DNA of 42,465 nt from a virus: IMG/VR virus record IMGVR_UViG_3300028920_000015, positions 1-42,465 of that record; one strand, given 5' to 3'. Of this stretch, positions 13,289 to 21,336 are shown piece after piece. Below the pieces are notes generated by a model. The model saw only the letters and a list, made by a program, of their open reading frames with translations. It searched no databases and was not told the DNA's origin. The position numbers were made by a program, and so were the translations under genes. The number at the start of each line of letters is the position of its first letter. Position 1 is the first letter of the stretch.

Positions 13289-13726
13289 GTGAAGAAAAGT
13301 ATTTTAGTAATACTGGCGGTTTCAATCGCAATGCTTGTTTTGGCGTTCACATCTTCAGAGCAGAAACTCAGTTACACGCATGATGATGACGCGGCGGGTG
13401 TTGGGAGCGAGTTGCAGACCATTGTTGCAGGCGCAACAGACAGGGAATACGACGTATACAAGATATATATACAGTGTTCGGCAGGAACAAATACTGTGTA
13501 TATAGTTTCAGCGCCTAATACGTGGAACGCGACAGCCGCTAACTACGTAACAAAAAGACCAGTTCCAGTGGCAGACACAACGCTAATCGAGGTTGATATG
13601 TCAGTTCCAATGACAGCAGGAAAGAAGCACGTGCATTACTCACCTACGAAGTTTGCTGACGGAATTACAATCGATTTCAACGGCAACACAGGGTGGGCTT
13701 CAGTTTATTATCAGAGAGTAAAATAA
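13289..13726 (+). CDS. Exported beta-rich protein (145 aa)
   Basis: GTG start at 13289 after GGAGGTGATTTAAG. A signal peptide or membrane anchor (KKSILVILAVSIAMLVLAF) precedes a mature beta-rich domain containing YDVYKIYIQCSAGTNTVYIV and ending in WASVYYQRVK. The mature part resembles small virion decoration-like domains in composition, but an N-terminal export signal is unexpected for such a protein. It is the fifth exported protein in this section. The double palindrome precedes it. Confidence 0.8.
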   Translation: MKKSILVILAVSIAMLVLAFTSSEQKLSYTHDDDAAGVGSELQTIVAGATDREYDVYKIYIQCSAGTNTVYIVSAPNTWNATAANYVTKRPVPVADTTLIEVDMSVPMTAGKKHVHYSPTKFADGITIDFNGNTGWASVYYQRVK

Positions 13727-13764
13727 GTGTATAGCGTCCCCTCAAAAAAAATAGGAGCGTAAAA

Positions 13765-14115
13765 ATGGCAGGATTAGAAGAAAAGGTTACAGACGAGTTT
13801 GACGAATTCAGGTTTCAGAGTTGGTATAAAAAGATTGCTGAGACCTTCGGGCTTAATGTAGACCCTGATGACCCTGAGCATTTTTACGACTATAGGGCTG
13901 CTTACAAGTCAGGCGAAGGGCCTGACCAGTTTGGTAAGTGGCCTTCAAAATATAAGAAGCAAGGACATAAAGACCAGTTTATGAAAATCGCAGGCAAGTG
14001 GATAGACACAATAACTGGCAAGGCTTTAAGTCAAGAACAAATAGCGAGGCTGAAAGAGTTCGGCAGGATTACTACGGACGAACAGGAAGCCCGCATAAAA
14101 GGAGAGAATGAATGA
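13765..14115 (+). CDS. Conserved phage structural-region protein (116 aa)
   Basis: ATG at 13765. Residues about 29-60 (VDPDDPEHFYDYRAAYKSG, then a GKWPSKYKKQGHKD segment) and DTITGKAL form a motif seen next to portal or head genes in many unrelated phages (a DP..DPRH-YDYRAA..SG...WPS..K..GH pattern). The function of that family is not known to me. The last four bases overlap the next gene. Confidence 0.8.
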   Translation: MAGLEEKVTDEFDEFRFQSWYKKIAETFGLNVDPDDPEHFYDYRAAYKSGEGPDQFGKWPSKYKKQGHKDQFMKIAGKWIDTITGKALSQEQIARLKEFGRITTDEQEARIKGENE

Positions 14116-14447
14116 GCAAAAAATTAACCTTAGCAATCCCTGACAACATTGACCTTGACAAACTTGGAGACAAGGTTGTCATAAAACTCAAGCGCAATGA
14201 CAAGGGCGCTTTGACACTGGTAGGGGTAGAAGGGGAGAAGAATGAAGATAAGGAAGACAAGGAAAAAGAGAATGAGGAGGAACAAGAAGAAGAAGGCAAT
14301 GATGAAGAAGAAAAAGGAAAGACGCAGAAGGTCGGAATAGAAGAAGCAATAAATGACGACTTCAGTAAATACAAAGGGGAAAAGGAAGAAGAAGCAAAAG
14401 CAAGAGAGAAGGAAGAGAAGGAAAAGGAAGCCGAAGGAAGCAAGTAG
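14112..14447 (+). CDS. Glu/Lys-rich protein (111 aa)
   Basis: ATG at 14112, overlapping the previous stop. A folded-looking N-terminal half (MSKKLTLAIPDNIDLDKLGD, then a VVIKLKRNDKG strand) is followed by an extremely acidic, repetitive low-complexity tail. Such tails occur in scaffold-associated and decoration proteins. Directly upstream of a strong internal promoter. Confidence 0.75.
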   Translation: MSKKLTLAIPDNIDLDKLGDKVVIKLKRNDKGALTLVGVEGEKNEDKEDKEKENEEEQEEEGNDEEEKGKTQKVGIEEAINDDFSKYKGEKEEEAKAREKEEKEKEAEGSK

Positions 14448-14476
14448 TTGACAGCATAGATACACTATACTATAAT
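14448..14476 (+). promoter_or_regulatory. Perfect-consensus sigma70 promoter for scaffold and capsid
   Basis: TTGACA (14448-14453), a 17-base spacer and TATAAT (14471-14476), 20 bases before the scaffold start. Both hexamers and the spacer are ideal. It would add transcription of scaffold and capsid on top of the late read-through. Confidence 0.88.
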
Positions 14477-14495
14477 TAAAAAAAGGCGGTGTCAA

Positions 14496-15218
14496 ATGGT
14501 TGATAAAAACGAGGAAGGCAAAGATAAAGGCAAGAGCGCAGAGGACGTAAACAATGACGACAATAAGAACAATGACGGCGGAGAAGATGAAGGGGAAGAC
14601 ATACCTCTCGGCGAAGAGTTTTTCAGCAAGACTGACAAAATAAGCGGTAAAAAAGGCGCTTTGACATACGAGGAAACGCAGGCACTTATAGACGCCGAGA
14701 TAGAGAAAAGAGAGAAGGAAGCAAAAGGTGAAGGCGGAGACGACAAAGACAAGGAAGATAAAGATAAAAACGCTAGCCCAAATTCCGAAGGTGGTAAGGA
14801 CGACCCAAAAGGAAAGAAGTCAGAGCCTACACCTGAAGAACAGGCAGAGGCCAATAAAAAAGCCGAGGCGTTTGCGAGATACACTGACAAGGTATCTCAG
14901 ATTACTTCTCTTTACAAGGCTACAAAGGACGTTGACATTGACGATTCTGAGGTTATGGAGAGGACGCAGAAACTTGCAAAGGCAGGAGAAAAGATAGACC
15001 TCAAGACTGTCGACAAAATTTGTGCTGAAATTTACAAAGAGAAGAAGGAAGAAGCAATAGAAAAAGAAAAGAAATACAAGGAGTCAAAAGGCGGTGGCGC
15101 GCCTCTTTCCCGAGACCGTTCAGTAGTAGATGACGGGAGGGGAGGAAATGAAAAGCCTGTTAATATCAACGAGCAGGACGTGTTCGCTGATTTCAATAAC
15201 TTCAGAAACTCAAAATAA
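14496..15218 (+). CDS. Probable scaffolding protein (240 aa)
   Basis: ATG at 14496. Located directly before the major capsid gene. The sequence is highly charged and low in hydrophobics, with a disordered acidic N-terminal half and a helical C-terminal half (EEQAEANKKAEAFARYTDKV, KEKKEEAIEKEKKYKES), as in scaffold proteins that guide prohead assembly and leave before packaging. It ends with a short DVFADFNNFRNSK tail that could bind coat. No protease gene was seen. Confidence 0.75.
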   Translation: MVDKNEEGKDKGKSAEDVNNDDNKNNDGGEDEGEDIPLGEEFFSKTDKISGKKGALTYEETQALIDAEIEKREKEAKGEGGDDKDKEDKDKNASPNSEGGKDDPKGKKSEPTPEEQAEANKKAEAFARYTDKVSQITSLYKATKDVDIDDSEVMERTQKLAKAGEKIDLKTVDKICAEIYKEKKEEAIEKEKKYKESKGGGAPLSRDRSVVDDGRGGNEKPVNINEQDVFADFNNFRNSK

Positions 15219-15234
15219 CAGGAGGTAAAGAAAA

Positions 15235-16461
15235 ATGGCAGTAGATCAGACAGTCATAAACGAATACATTAAGGACAGACTGGAAGGTGGCGTAAACAAT
15301 CTGATGTGGACAGGGAACTATTTCCTTAACCGCTTCAGGTCAAACAACATAAAGGTCAATCCTGCGAACTACACAACGAAGTTAAAAGCAAGGGTTGGCG
15401 CTAATCAGGGTGTTGCACAGACAACAGTTGTGCCGCGCTCGGGCAAGACCAAGACCATAGATAAGCAGATTGCAATGAAGAAAACCTACGCATTTCTTGA
15501 GGTTGACGGGGACGCAGTTGCTTATGCTCCGAATGACCTTGAGGCAGCCTTTATGAGTGCGGTAGCAGGTGAAACTGCTTCTCTAATGGACACAATCAAC
15601 AGGAACTATGAAGTAGCATTCTTCGGAAAGGGCGACGGTGTCAGGGCTACCATTGAGTCAGTTGCAGGTGGCCCTCCTATCACAAGTATCGTTCTTGCCG
15701 AGCCTGTGAATATGGACTGGTTTGAATTGAATCAGATCATTGACACCTACAACTACACAAACGACGCTCACAGGACAAGATACGAAGTAACAGCAATAAA
15801 CTCATCTACAAGGACGCTCACAGTTACAGAAATAACAAGCACGTCTGACCCCGTCGCTGACGATTTTGTTACAAACCAGAGGGAGTTGGATAACTGTTTT
15901 ATGGGCTTCCTCGGATTCTGCGACGACGGGACAGAACTCGCAACTCTGCACAACATTGACTCTTCGACGTATGAACTGTGGAGAGCAAAGGTTGATGAGA
16001 ACGGCGGGACAAACAGGGCCATTGATTCAGATATGCTGGACAAGGCTATCATATGGTGCAACAGGAGTGGCGGTTGCGATATGGTAACCACGACAGAAGA
16101 TTTAATGCTTTCGATTGCAAACCTGATTAACGCTAACAGGACGTGGGTAAATGTTACCGACCTTAAAGGCGGGTTTCAGGGACTTTCGTGGGCTGGAAGA
16201 GAAGTGTATGCAGATATGTATGCTAAACTGCATAACGTGTTCTTTTCGAATTCAAGTAAGATAGAGATAAGACAAATGGTAGGAACTCAGAACAATGTCT
16301 TCGGTGCAATGAAGTGGGACACAATGGGAACAGGAAAGGACTACTTCACAAGGGTTTTAACTGAAGGCACGGTCGAGAACTATCAGGGTCTTATCAGGGC
16401 CGACTTTGCAGTTGTAACAACAGACAGGAAAGCACACTCAAGGATTGGCGACGTAGAGTAA
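15235..16461 (+). CDS. Major capsid protein (408 aa)
   Basis: ATG at 15235 after AGGAGGTAAAGAAAA. Length, order after scaffold and internal pattern fit an HK97-fold coat protein: an N-terminal arm, a beta-rich segment with KARVGANQGVAQTTVV, an acidic helical spine (DLEAAFMSAVAGETASLMDT), and a late domain with WAGREVYADMYAKLHNVFF. Expressed from the promoter at 14448-14476 and followed by a strong terminator at 16481-16520. This is a likely client for the phage-encoded chaperonin, though that is inference. Confidence 0.85.
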   Translation: MAVDQTVINEYIKDRLEGGVNNLMWTGNYFLNRFRSNNIKVNPANYTTKLKARVGANQGVAQTTVVPRSGKTKTIDKQIAMKKTYAFLEVDGDAVAYAPNDLEAAFMSAVAGETASLMDTINRNYEVAFFGKGDGVRATIESVAGGPPITSIVLAEPVNMDWFELNQIIDTYNYTNDAHRTRYEVTAINSSTRTLTVTEITSTSDPVADDFVTNQRELDNCFMGFLGFCDDGTELATLHNIDSSTYELWRAKVDENGGTNRAIDSDMLDKAIIWCNRSGGCDMVTTTEDLMLSIANLINANRTWVNVTDLKGGFQGLSWAGREVYADMYAKLHNVFFSNSSKIEIRQMVGTQNNVFGAMKWDTMGTGKDYFTRVLTEGTVENYQGLIRADFAVVTTDRKAHSRIGDVE

Positions 16462-16480
16462 TACGCGTCTGAAATACAAG

Positions 16481-16520
16481 AGAGCGGAGGCCCTGTAATA
16501 TAGGTCTCCGCTCTTTTTTT
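16481..16520 (+). terminator. Intrinsic terminator after capsid gene
   Basis: AGAGCGGAGGCC (16481-16492) pairs with GGTCTCCGCTCT (16503-16514) over twelve base pairs including one G-T, with a ten-base loop and a run of seven T (16514-16520). With the upstream promoter it defines a separately boosted scaffold-capsid unit. Confidence 0.9.
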
Positions 16521-16532
16521 AGGAGGAATGTG

Positions 16533-16730
16533 ATGAGTGAAGAAGACTTACAGGACGAAGTAACAGGAGCAATGTCAAACAATGAGCATTTAAGACAGAG
16601 TGCAAAAATGAGATTCGAAGCAGACACGCCCGAGGATTTTAAAAAATACAGGGACGTAAAACGAGGAAGGAAGTCCTCGGTAGATATGGGAGGAAACGAT
16701 AATGGGCCTGACTTCAACATCAATCCTTAA
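16533..16730 (+). CDS. Small acidic protein (65 aa)
   Basis: ATG at 16533 behind AGGAGGAATGTG; a GTG one codon upstream is too close. The product is hydrophilic (MSEEDLQDEVTGAMSNNEHL at its start) and ends in GPDFNINP. It lies after the capsid terminator and overlaps the adaptor gene by 29 bases. Possibly a head-completion accessory; unknown. Confidence 0.7.
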   Translation: MSEEDLQDEVTGAMSNNEHLRQSAKMRFEADTPEDFKKYRDVKRGRKSSVDMGGNDNGPDFNINP

Positions 16731-17355
16731 CAACATAAAGGCTGCGCTTAATTTTAATCCGCAGTTTGACGACGCTGAAATATTACCCTTGATAAACAAG
16801 GCTATACGCAGGCTTGCAATAAGAACTGACTTTGCAAAAGAAATATACCGCGTTCAGATAACCGACACTTCTGTTTTTAACTATGTTCTTGATGACACAA
16901 AGGCCTCAAGGATTCTTGGTGTATGGTATGGACAGGAAGATATTTCAACATTGCAGCAGATACGGGAGGGATATCAGAAATTAAATAAGACAGACCGTAG
17001 GAATCTTGGCATTATGAATTCTGCAGGATATTGGGAAGTTCCAGTAACAAACAATTCAGTTCCCTATCACAAAGAGATAAGGCTTACGTTTACCCCTACT
17101 GCAAACTACTGGCTTGTTTTCGAGTATACAACGTGGGAAGAAATACCCGATACTGCATATGACACAGAAACAGATTTGAATCTTTATATCCCTGAAGATA
17201 TTCACGATATGGTTGAAGAGTGGGTTGTCGGACAGTTGAAACTCAGGGACAGAGACAATACTGCGGGTGTGCATTTAAGGCAATACAGAGATGACGAAAA
17301 AGATTTGTCAGATATTCATCAATCAGAAGTATCTCACATTGATTGTGATGATTAA
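16702..17355 (+). CDS. Head-tail adaptor (217 aa)
   Basis: ATG at 16702 after GGGAGGAAACGATA. A helical N-terminal part (ILPLINKAIRRLAIRTDFAK) and a beta domain (KEIRLTFTPTANYWLVFEYT), then helices, match the layout of podovirus adaptor proteins that bind beneath the portal (for example P22 gp4 or T7 gp11-type). Its position between capsid and the nozzle gene supports this. No enzymatic motif is visible. Confidence 0.65.
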   Translation: MGLTSTSILNNIKAALNFNPQFDDAEILPLINKAIRRLAIRTDFAKEIYRVQITDTSVFNYVLDDTKASRILGVWYGQEDISTLQQIREGYQKLNKTDRRNLGIMNSAGYWEVPVTNNSVPYHKEIRLTFTPTANYWLVFEYTTWEEIPDTAYDTETDLNLYIPEDIHDMVEEWVVGQLKLRDRDNTAGVHLRQYRDDEKDLSDIHQSEVSHIDCDD

Positions 17356-17373
17356 AAAACAGGAGGTGTAGGA

Positions 17374-17850
17374 ATGGGAAGGCAGGAAAAAGTTGTTGAA
17401 ACGGTTGAAATGAAAATTGTTCAGCCCGTGAGGAGAAACATTAAGACAGGTGAAACAATCAAGGACGCATTGCCGAAGCAGATCAAGTGCTTTGGGAAAG
17501 TAGTGGAAGACGAGGTAAAACTTGGCAAGGTTATTCAGGTAACAAAGGAAGAGGCTTCAGTTCTTGGTAATAAACCTTATCTTCAGCAGGTTGTTGCAAC
17601 TGCTGAGGAAAGACAGGAAATGGAAGAAGCAAAGGCGAAGAAGGAAGAGGAAGAGAAGAAGGCGGTAGAGGAGAAGAGGAAAAAGGAAGAAGAGAAGATC
17701 AGAAAGGAAATGGAGAAAACTGTTGGTGCTAAACTTGAGAAGGATATCAGGGAGAAACTTGAGAAGGATATGAGGGAAAAGATTGAGAAGGAAACAAGGG
17801 AAAAGATTGAGAAGGAAATGAAGGAAAAAGCAGATAAGAATGAAAAATAA
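17374..17850 (+). CDS. Coiled-coil protein with internal repeats (158 aa)
   Basis: ATG at 17374 after AGGAGGTGTAGG. The N-terminal 75 residues look folded (MKIVQPVRRNIKTGETIKD). From about residue 85 on there is an uninterrupted charged helix, ending in several near-repeats of an eight-residue unit such as EKIEKEMR (encoded at about 17730-17840 by similar DNA repeats). It may form a long rod in the neck, or be non-structural. Repeat number could vary between relatives. Confidence 0.8.
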   Translation: MGRQEKVVETVEMKIVQPVRRNIKTGETIKDALPKQIKCFGKVVEDEVKLGKVIQVTKEEASVLGNKPYLQQVVATAEERQEMEEAKAKKEEEEKKAVEEKRKKEEEKIRKEMEKTVGAKLEKDIREKLEKDMREKIEKETREKIEKEMKEKADKNEK

Positions 17851-17868
17851 ATAACGGAGGGAATAAGG

Positions 17869-20616
17869 TTGACTACACCTTATTTTAATCCTGAAGACAC
17901 AATACAGCGCACAGACCTTCGTGAAAAAGCGGGGCTTTTTAAGGGCGGGTTGGATTTGAGAAACCCGCCCGAAGCCATAGGTGATTCATTCAGCCCTGAA
18001 TTATGGAATGTGAAGTTCACTAAGCGTGATTCAGTTCGCCCAAGAGGTCTTCCAGTAAAGAAGTTTGATACCCCTATAGATGTAAAGGGGGCGTTTTCAT
18101 TTGTAGACGCCAATAACGTTGGGTGGCTTGTCATTACCGACAATGTTGATGTGTATATATCAGACGACCTTTTTGCTACAAGCACAAAAATAAATGGAGC
18201 AAACACACATAATAGCGCATACAAATTAAGGTTTGCCTATATGAATGGAAGTCTTTATGGAACGAATGGCGTTGATCCTGTGTTCCAGTATGTAATAAGC
18301 ACTTCAACTTTTAATATGCTGGATATTGCAGGAGGTCATTCTGAAGATGTTCCTCTTGGCAGGCATATAGCAACTCACAATGGAATGCTTATTCTTGCCA
18401 ATACCACTGCGAATCCTAATGCAATATATTATTCCCGCAAAAGCGACGAGACATTATTCACTCACCCTGTTACTACAAATACACAGGTCATATTTGCTCA
18501 CGCCGAGGCAGGTGGAATCATAAACGGATTAAAGTCATTTAAGGAAAGGTTGATAATTCCTTTTCAGAAGTCGACATTCGTATTGCACGGTTGGGACGAG
18601 AATGAATTCAGGCTCGAGAACATATCTGAGAATATTGGCTGCGGCAATGCTGAAAGCATTCAGGAGGTTATACCTGACGAGACAAGCAAACAAACTGCAG
18701 GAGTTGTATGGATAGGCTCGGACGGGAATTTCTACAAGACAGACACTAATGACATATGGCCTATCGGCGACGCGATTGAAGAGGGATTAAAAGGAAAGGT
18801 TATGCAGATATTTACGTATCAGGAAGAGCGAGGCGTAATAAAGAAGACAGGGACGTATAAGTTTTCTGACGGGACTTTTGGAGAGTATTTCTCGCCCGAC
18901 GTAGATGACGTGAATAACGAGCCTGATTTCAGCCACGGGTATTTATATACTGATGACGACGGACAGGGGCTTGTAAGAAATGGGTTGTTCTCTGACGGAC
19001 TTAATAAGTGGACGGCCAGCAATCAGTGGCATAATAGAGTCGGGCCATATATAACTACATTCACTAATTGGCATATAGATAGTGGGAGGGCTGTAACAAA
19101 TACGCTCCATAGTGATTCTAAGCATTTATATGGAAGGGCAAACAAGATTGCTATTGAGGTGAGAAGCGCTCACGACGACAGTCTGCTTTCAACGATAGAA
19201 TATGCGGCCAACTCAAGCGATACTATATTTCTTCCCTCAATAAATTTCTTGGGTGTTGGGGGATATCTTCTAGACAGACAGACATATGCTATCAATACGT
19301 CCGTTTCTTCTTCGTATACCAGTTGGACGGGCTTAACTATTGCGGAACTTGAATACAAGAAGGTATATTTTAGATTGAAAGTTCACAGACAGATTTTGTA
19401 TTATGCTGCAGGGACAATAATAAACAAAGGTTATGGCGGATATGCCTACATTGATTCCGACCCATTCTATTGCGCAGGCAATCAGATAAAAGCGGATTTT
19501 GTTATATACTCATCTGATTACAAGACCGACAATATAGGTGTTGACAAAGTTTATGGTGCTAAGACATTCAATCAGGACACTGCAGATAAATATGAGTCTG
19601 CCGAGATTGACCTCCCTACGTTTTCAAAGTGGGGTGTTTTTGATTCCAAGTATACAAATAATAAAACCACTGGAAGCGTTTCTTATGAGTATAGGATATA
19701 TAATGCTGGTTGGGGAGCGTGGACGTCAATAGATATTGGAGACCTTATAACTGGTGCTGTGGGGGCAAGCAAGAAAATTCAATTCAGGGTTTGGGTGGAC
19801 GGGGTTACAGATTCTTATGAGGCACAAGACATTATGTATGTAGAGTATATTGCGTTTGAATACTTTAAAACTATTACAGACTTGCCGCCTACGGACTCTG
19901 ATATATGCAGTCTTTTTTATGACGGATATTATAAATGTGCAATGTCAGTTCACGAAATGGGGAACTTCTCGGGAGAGAACAATGTGAACTGGATTCTTGA
20001 CGAGTTCAATGGTGTCCCGAGGTGGAGCAGGTGGGATTTAAAGATAAGGGCAATGGTGCTGTATGGCAATAAGCCTTTGTATTTTGAGGTTGATGAAGGA
20101 TTCATACTTGATGAAGATAAATTTGTGATGAATGCAGGGGAATCTTTTTACGATAACCTTATGGGCTTTATGTATAAAACAAAGGCCTTTGATTTTGGAG
20201 TTACAGAAATGCTCAAGTGGTTTAAGTATTTTATAATTGACGTCAAGGCCGTGAAAGATAACATTGACCCTGATGTATTATTTGAAGTTCACATTGACGA
20301 TAAATATGCGGGGTCATTTTATTCTGAGGATATGGCTGGCAATTCAAGGATCGCGAAACTTAATGTGTATGAAGAGATATTCAATGAGAGAGAGCCTGAA
20401 AGACACGTCGAAGGGACAACAGATTACGAGACAAAGGTAATTGGTTACGGCAATAGAATACAGTTCTACTATCTATTCTGCAACGGAGACAGCGCAATAG
20501 CAGACTTTGAACTTAACTCATATGAAATACTTAATACTGTGTTATTTTGGGAAGTCAAAGATTATGCCGTGCTTCCAATAAAGAAGACGACAAAGAAACT
20601 CAGGAGTAGCGACTAA
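17869..20616 (+). CDS. Tail nozzle with inserted carbohydrate-binding-like domain (915 aa)
   Basis: TTG start at 17869 after ACGGAGGGAATAAGG. The first 350 residues and the last 250 show the repeating short-strand pattern of the beta-propeller nozzle of podoviruses (P22 gp10 / T7 gp12 type), including LKSFKERLIIPFQKSTFVLH and GVVWIGSDGNFYKTDTNDIW. Between about residues 365 and 660 lies a distinct section beginning NGLFSDGLNKWTASN and rich in aromatic strands, the pattern of carbohydrate-binding beta sandwiches. No separate tail fibre gene was found, so this insert may provide receptor contact. Confidence 0.75.
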   Translation: MTTPYFNPEDTIQRTDLREKAGLFKGGLDLRNPPEAIGDSFSPELWNVKFTKRDSVRPRGLPVKKFDTPIDVKGAFSFVDANNVGWLVITDNVDVYISDDLFATSTKINGANTHNSAYKLRFAYMNGSLYGTNGVDPVFQYVISTSTFNMLDIAGGHSEDVPLGRHIATHNGMLILANTTANPNAIYYSRKSDETLFTHPVTTNTQVIFAHAEAGGIINGLKSFKERLIIPFQKSTFVLHGWDENEFRLENISENIGCGNAESIQEVIPDETSKQTAGVVWIGSDGNFYKTDTNDIWPIGDAIEEGLKGKVMQIFTYQEERGVIKKTGTYKFSDGTFGEYFSPDVDDVNNEPDFSHGYLYTDDDGQGLVRNGLFSDGLNKWTASNQWHNRVGPYITTFTNWHIDSGRAVTNTLHSDSKHLYGRANKIAIEVRSAHDDSLLSTIEYAANSSDTIFLPSINFLGVGGYLLDRQTYAINTSVSSSYTSWTGLTIAELEYKKVYFRLKVHRQILYYAAGTIINKGYGGYAYIDSDPFYCAGNQIKADFVIYSSDYKTDNIGVDKVYGAKTFNQDTADKYESAEIDLPTFSKWGVFDSKYTNNKTTGSVSYEYRIYNAGWGAWTSIDIGDLITGAVGASKKIQFRVWVDGVTDSYEAQDIMYVEYIAFEYFKTITDLPPTDSDICSLFYDGYYKCAMSVHEMGNFSGENNVNWILDEFNGVPRWSRWDLKIRAMVLYGNKPLYFEVDEGFILDEDKFVMNAGESFYDNLMGFMYKTKAFDFGVTEMLKWFKYFIIDVKAVKDNIDPDVLFEVHIDDKYAGSFYSEDMAGNSRIAKLNVYEEIFNEREPERHVEGTTDYETKVIGYGNRIQFYYLFCNGDSAIADFELNSYEILNTVLFWEVKDYAVLPIKKTTKKLRSSD

Positions 20617-20819
20617 TGGTAGAACAAAATATCAAGGTAACTGAAATTAAAAAACTTAATAAGCCTACACTCGTTGAAGTTCCAGTAGGCAGCGCAATAA
20701 CAAATGCTTGGGGAGTAGAAGGACAGATGTGTGTGTTTGACGATAAGAACGTTCCTGCCTATAGGTTGGGCGTAAAGATAAATGGCAAGTGGCACGTCGT
20801 AAATTTAACTACAATATAG
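20616..20819 (+). CDS. Small late protein (67 aa)
   Basis: ATG at 20616 overlaps the TAA of the nozzle gene by one base. The product is beta-rich (PTLVEVPVGSAITNAWGVEG, VPAYRLGVKINGKW) and has no recognised motif. Placement suggests a tail accessory. Confidence 0.75.
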   Translation: MVEQNIKVTEIKKLNKPTLVEVPVGSAITNAWGVEGQMCVFDDKNVPAYRLGVKINGKWHVVNLTTI

Positions 20820-20830
20820 GAGGTTTTGTT

Positions 20831-21334
20831 ATGACTAATGGATTTGAAAACATTGACCCGAGGGTTTCTGCAATATATAACCCGCTTTTTGAAGAAGGAA
20901 AGAAGGACATAATTGGACAGAGAGATATTGCAATGGAGAGCATTTTTAAGAATCTCGAGAAGAGAGGAATGACTTCGAGCAATCTTCTTCCTGATTCGCT
21001 TACGAGTTTGTTTACTCAGAGCGGTGAGGCAATCTCGGGACTAAGGGCAAAACTTGGCTCTGAGGCAGGAGGTATTTCGCTTACGCTTGATGAAATGAAA
21101 AGGCAGGAAAAACTTACGAAGGATTGGGCTTTGCTTAATCAGGCAATTAAGTTTATATCACCTGTCATTACTGGTGTTACTGGTGGAATTGGAACAAAGA
21201 TCGCCCGTGGAATGCTTGGGTCTGAGGGTGGCGGAGTAGATACGGATATGCTCGGGGACATATTCTCGAGTGATGATTATAACGTCGGAGGAACTGATGA
21301 CTTCGGCGAATTTCTTGACTTATACGGAGGCTAA
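20831..21334 (+). CDS. Probable ejection or internal virion protein (167 aa)
   Basis: Start chosen at the ATG at 20831 behind AGGAGGTTTTGTT. The protein is helical early (RDIAMESIFKNLEKRGM), contains a Gly-rich hydrophobic stretch (FISPVITGVTGGIGTKIARG), and ends acidic. Its place after the nozzle and before two larger helical proteins fits the first of the three podovirus ejection proteins, which leave the head ahead of DNA. No homology can be shown from the sequence alone. Confidence 0.6.
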   Translation: MTNGFENIDPRVSAIYNPLFEEGKKDIIGQRDIAMESIFKNLEKRGMTSSNLLPDSLTSLFTQSGEAISGLRAKLGSEAGGISLTLDEMKRQEKLTKDWALLNQAIKFISPVITGVTGGIGTKIARGMLGSEGGGVDTDMLGDIFSSDDYNVGGTDDFGEFLDLYGG

Positions 21335-21336
21335 AA

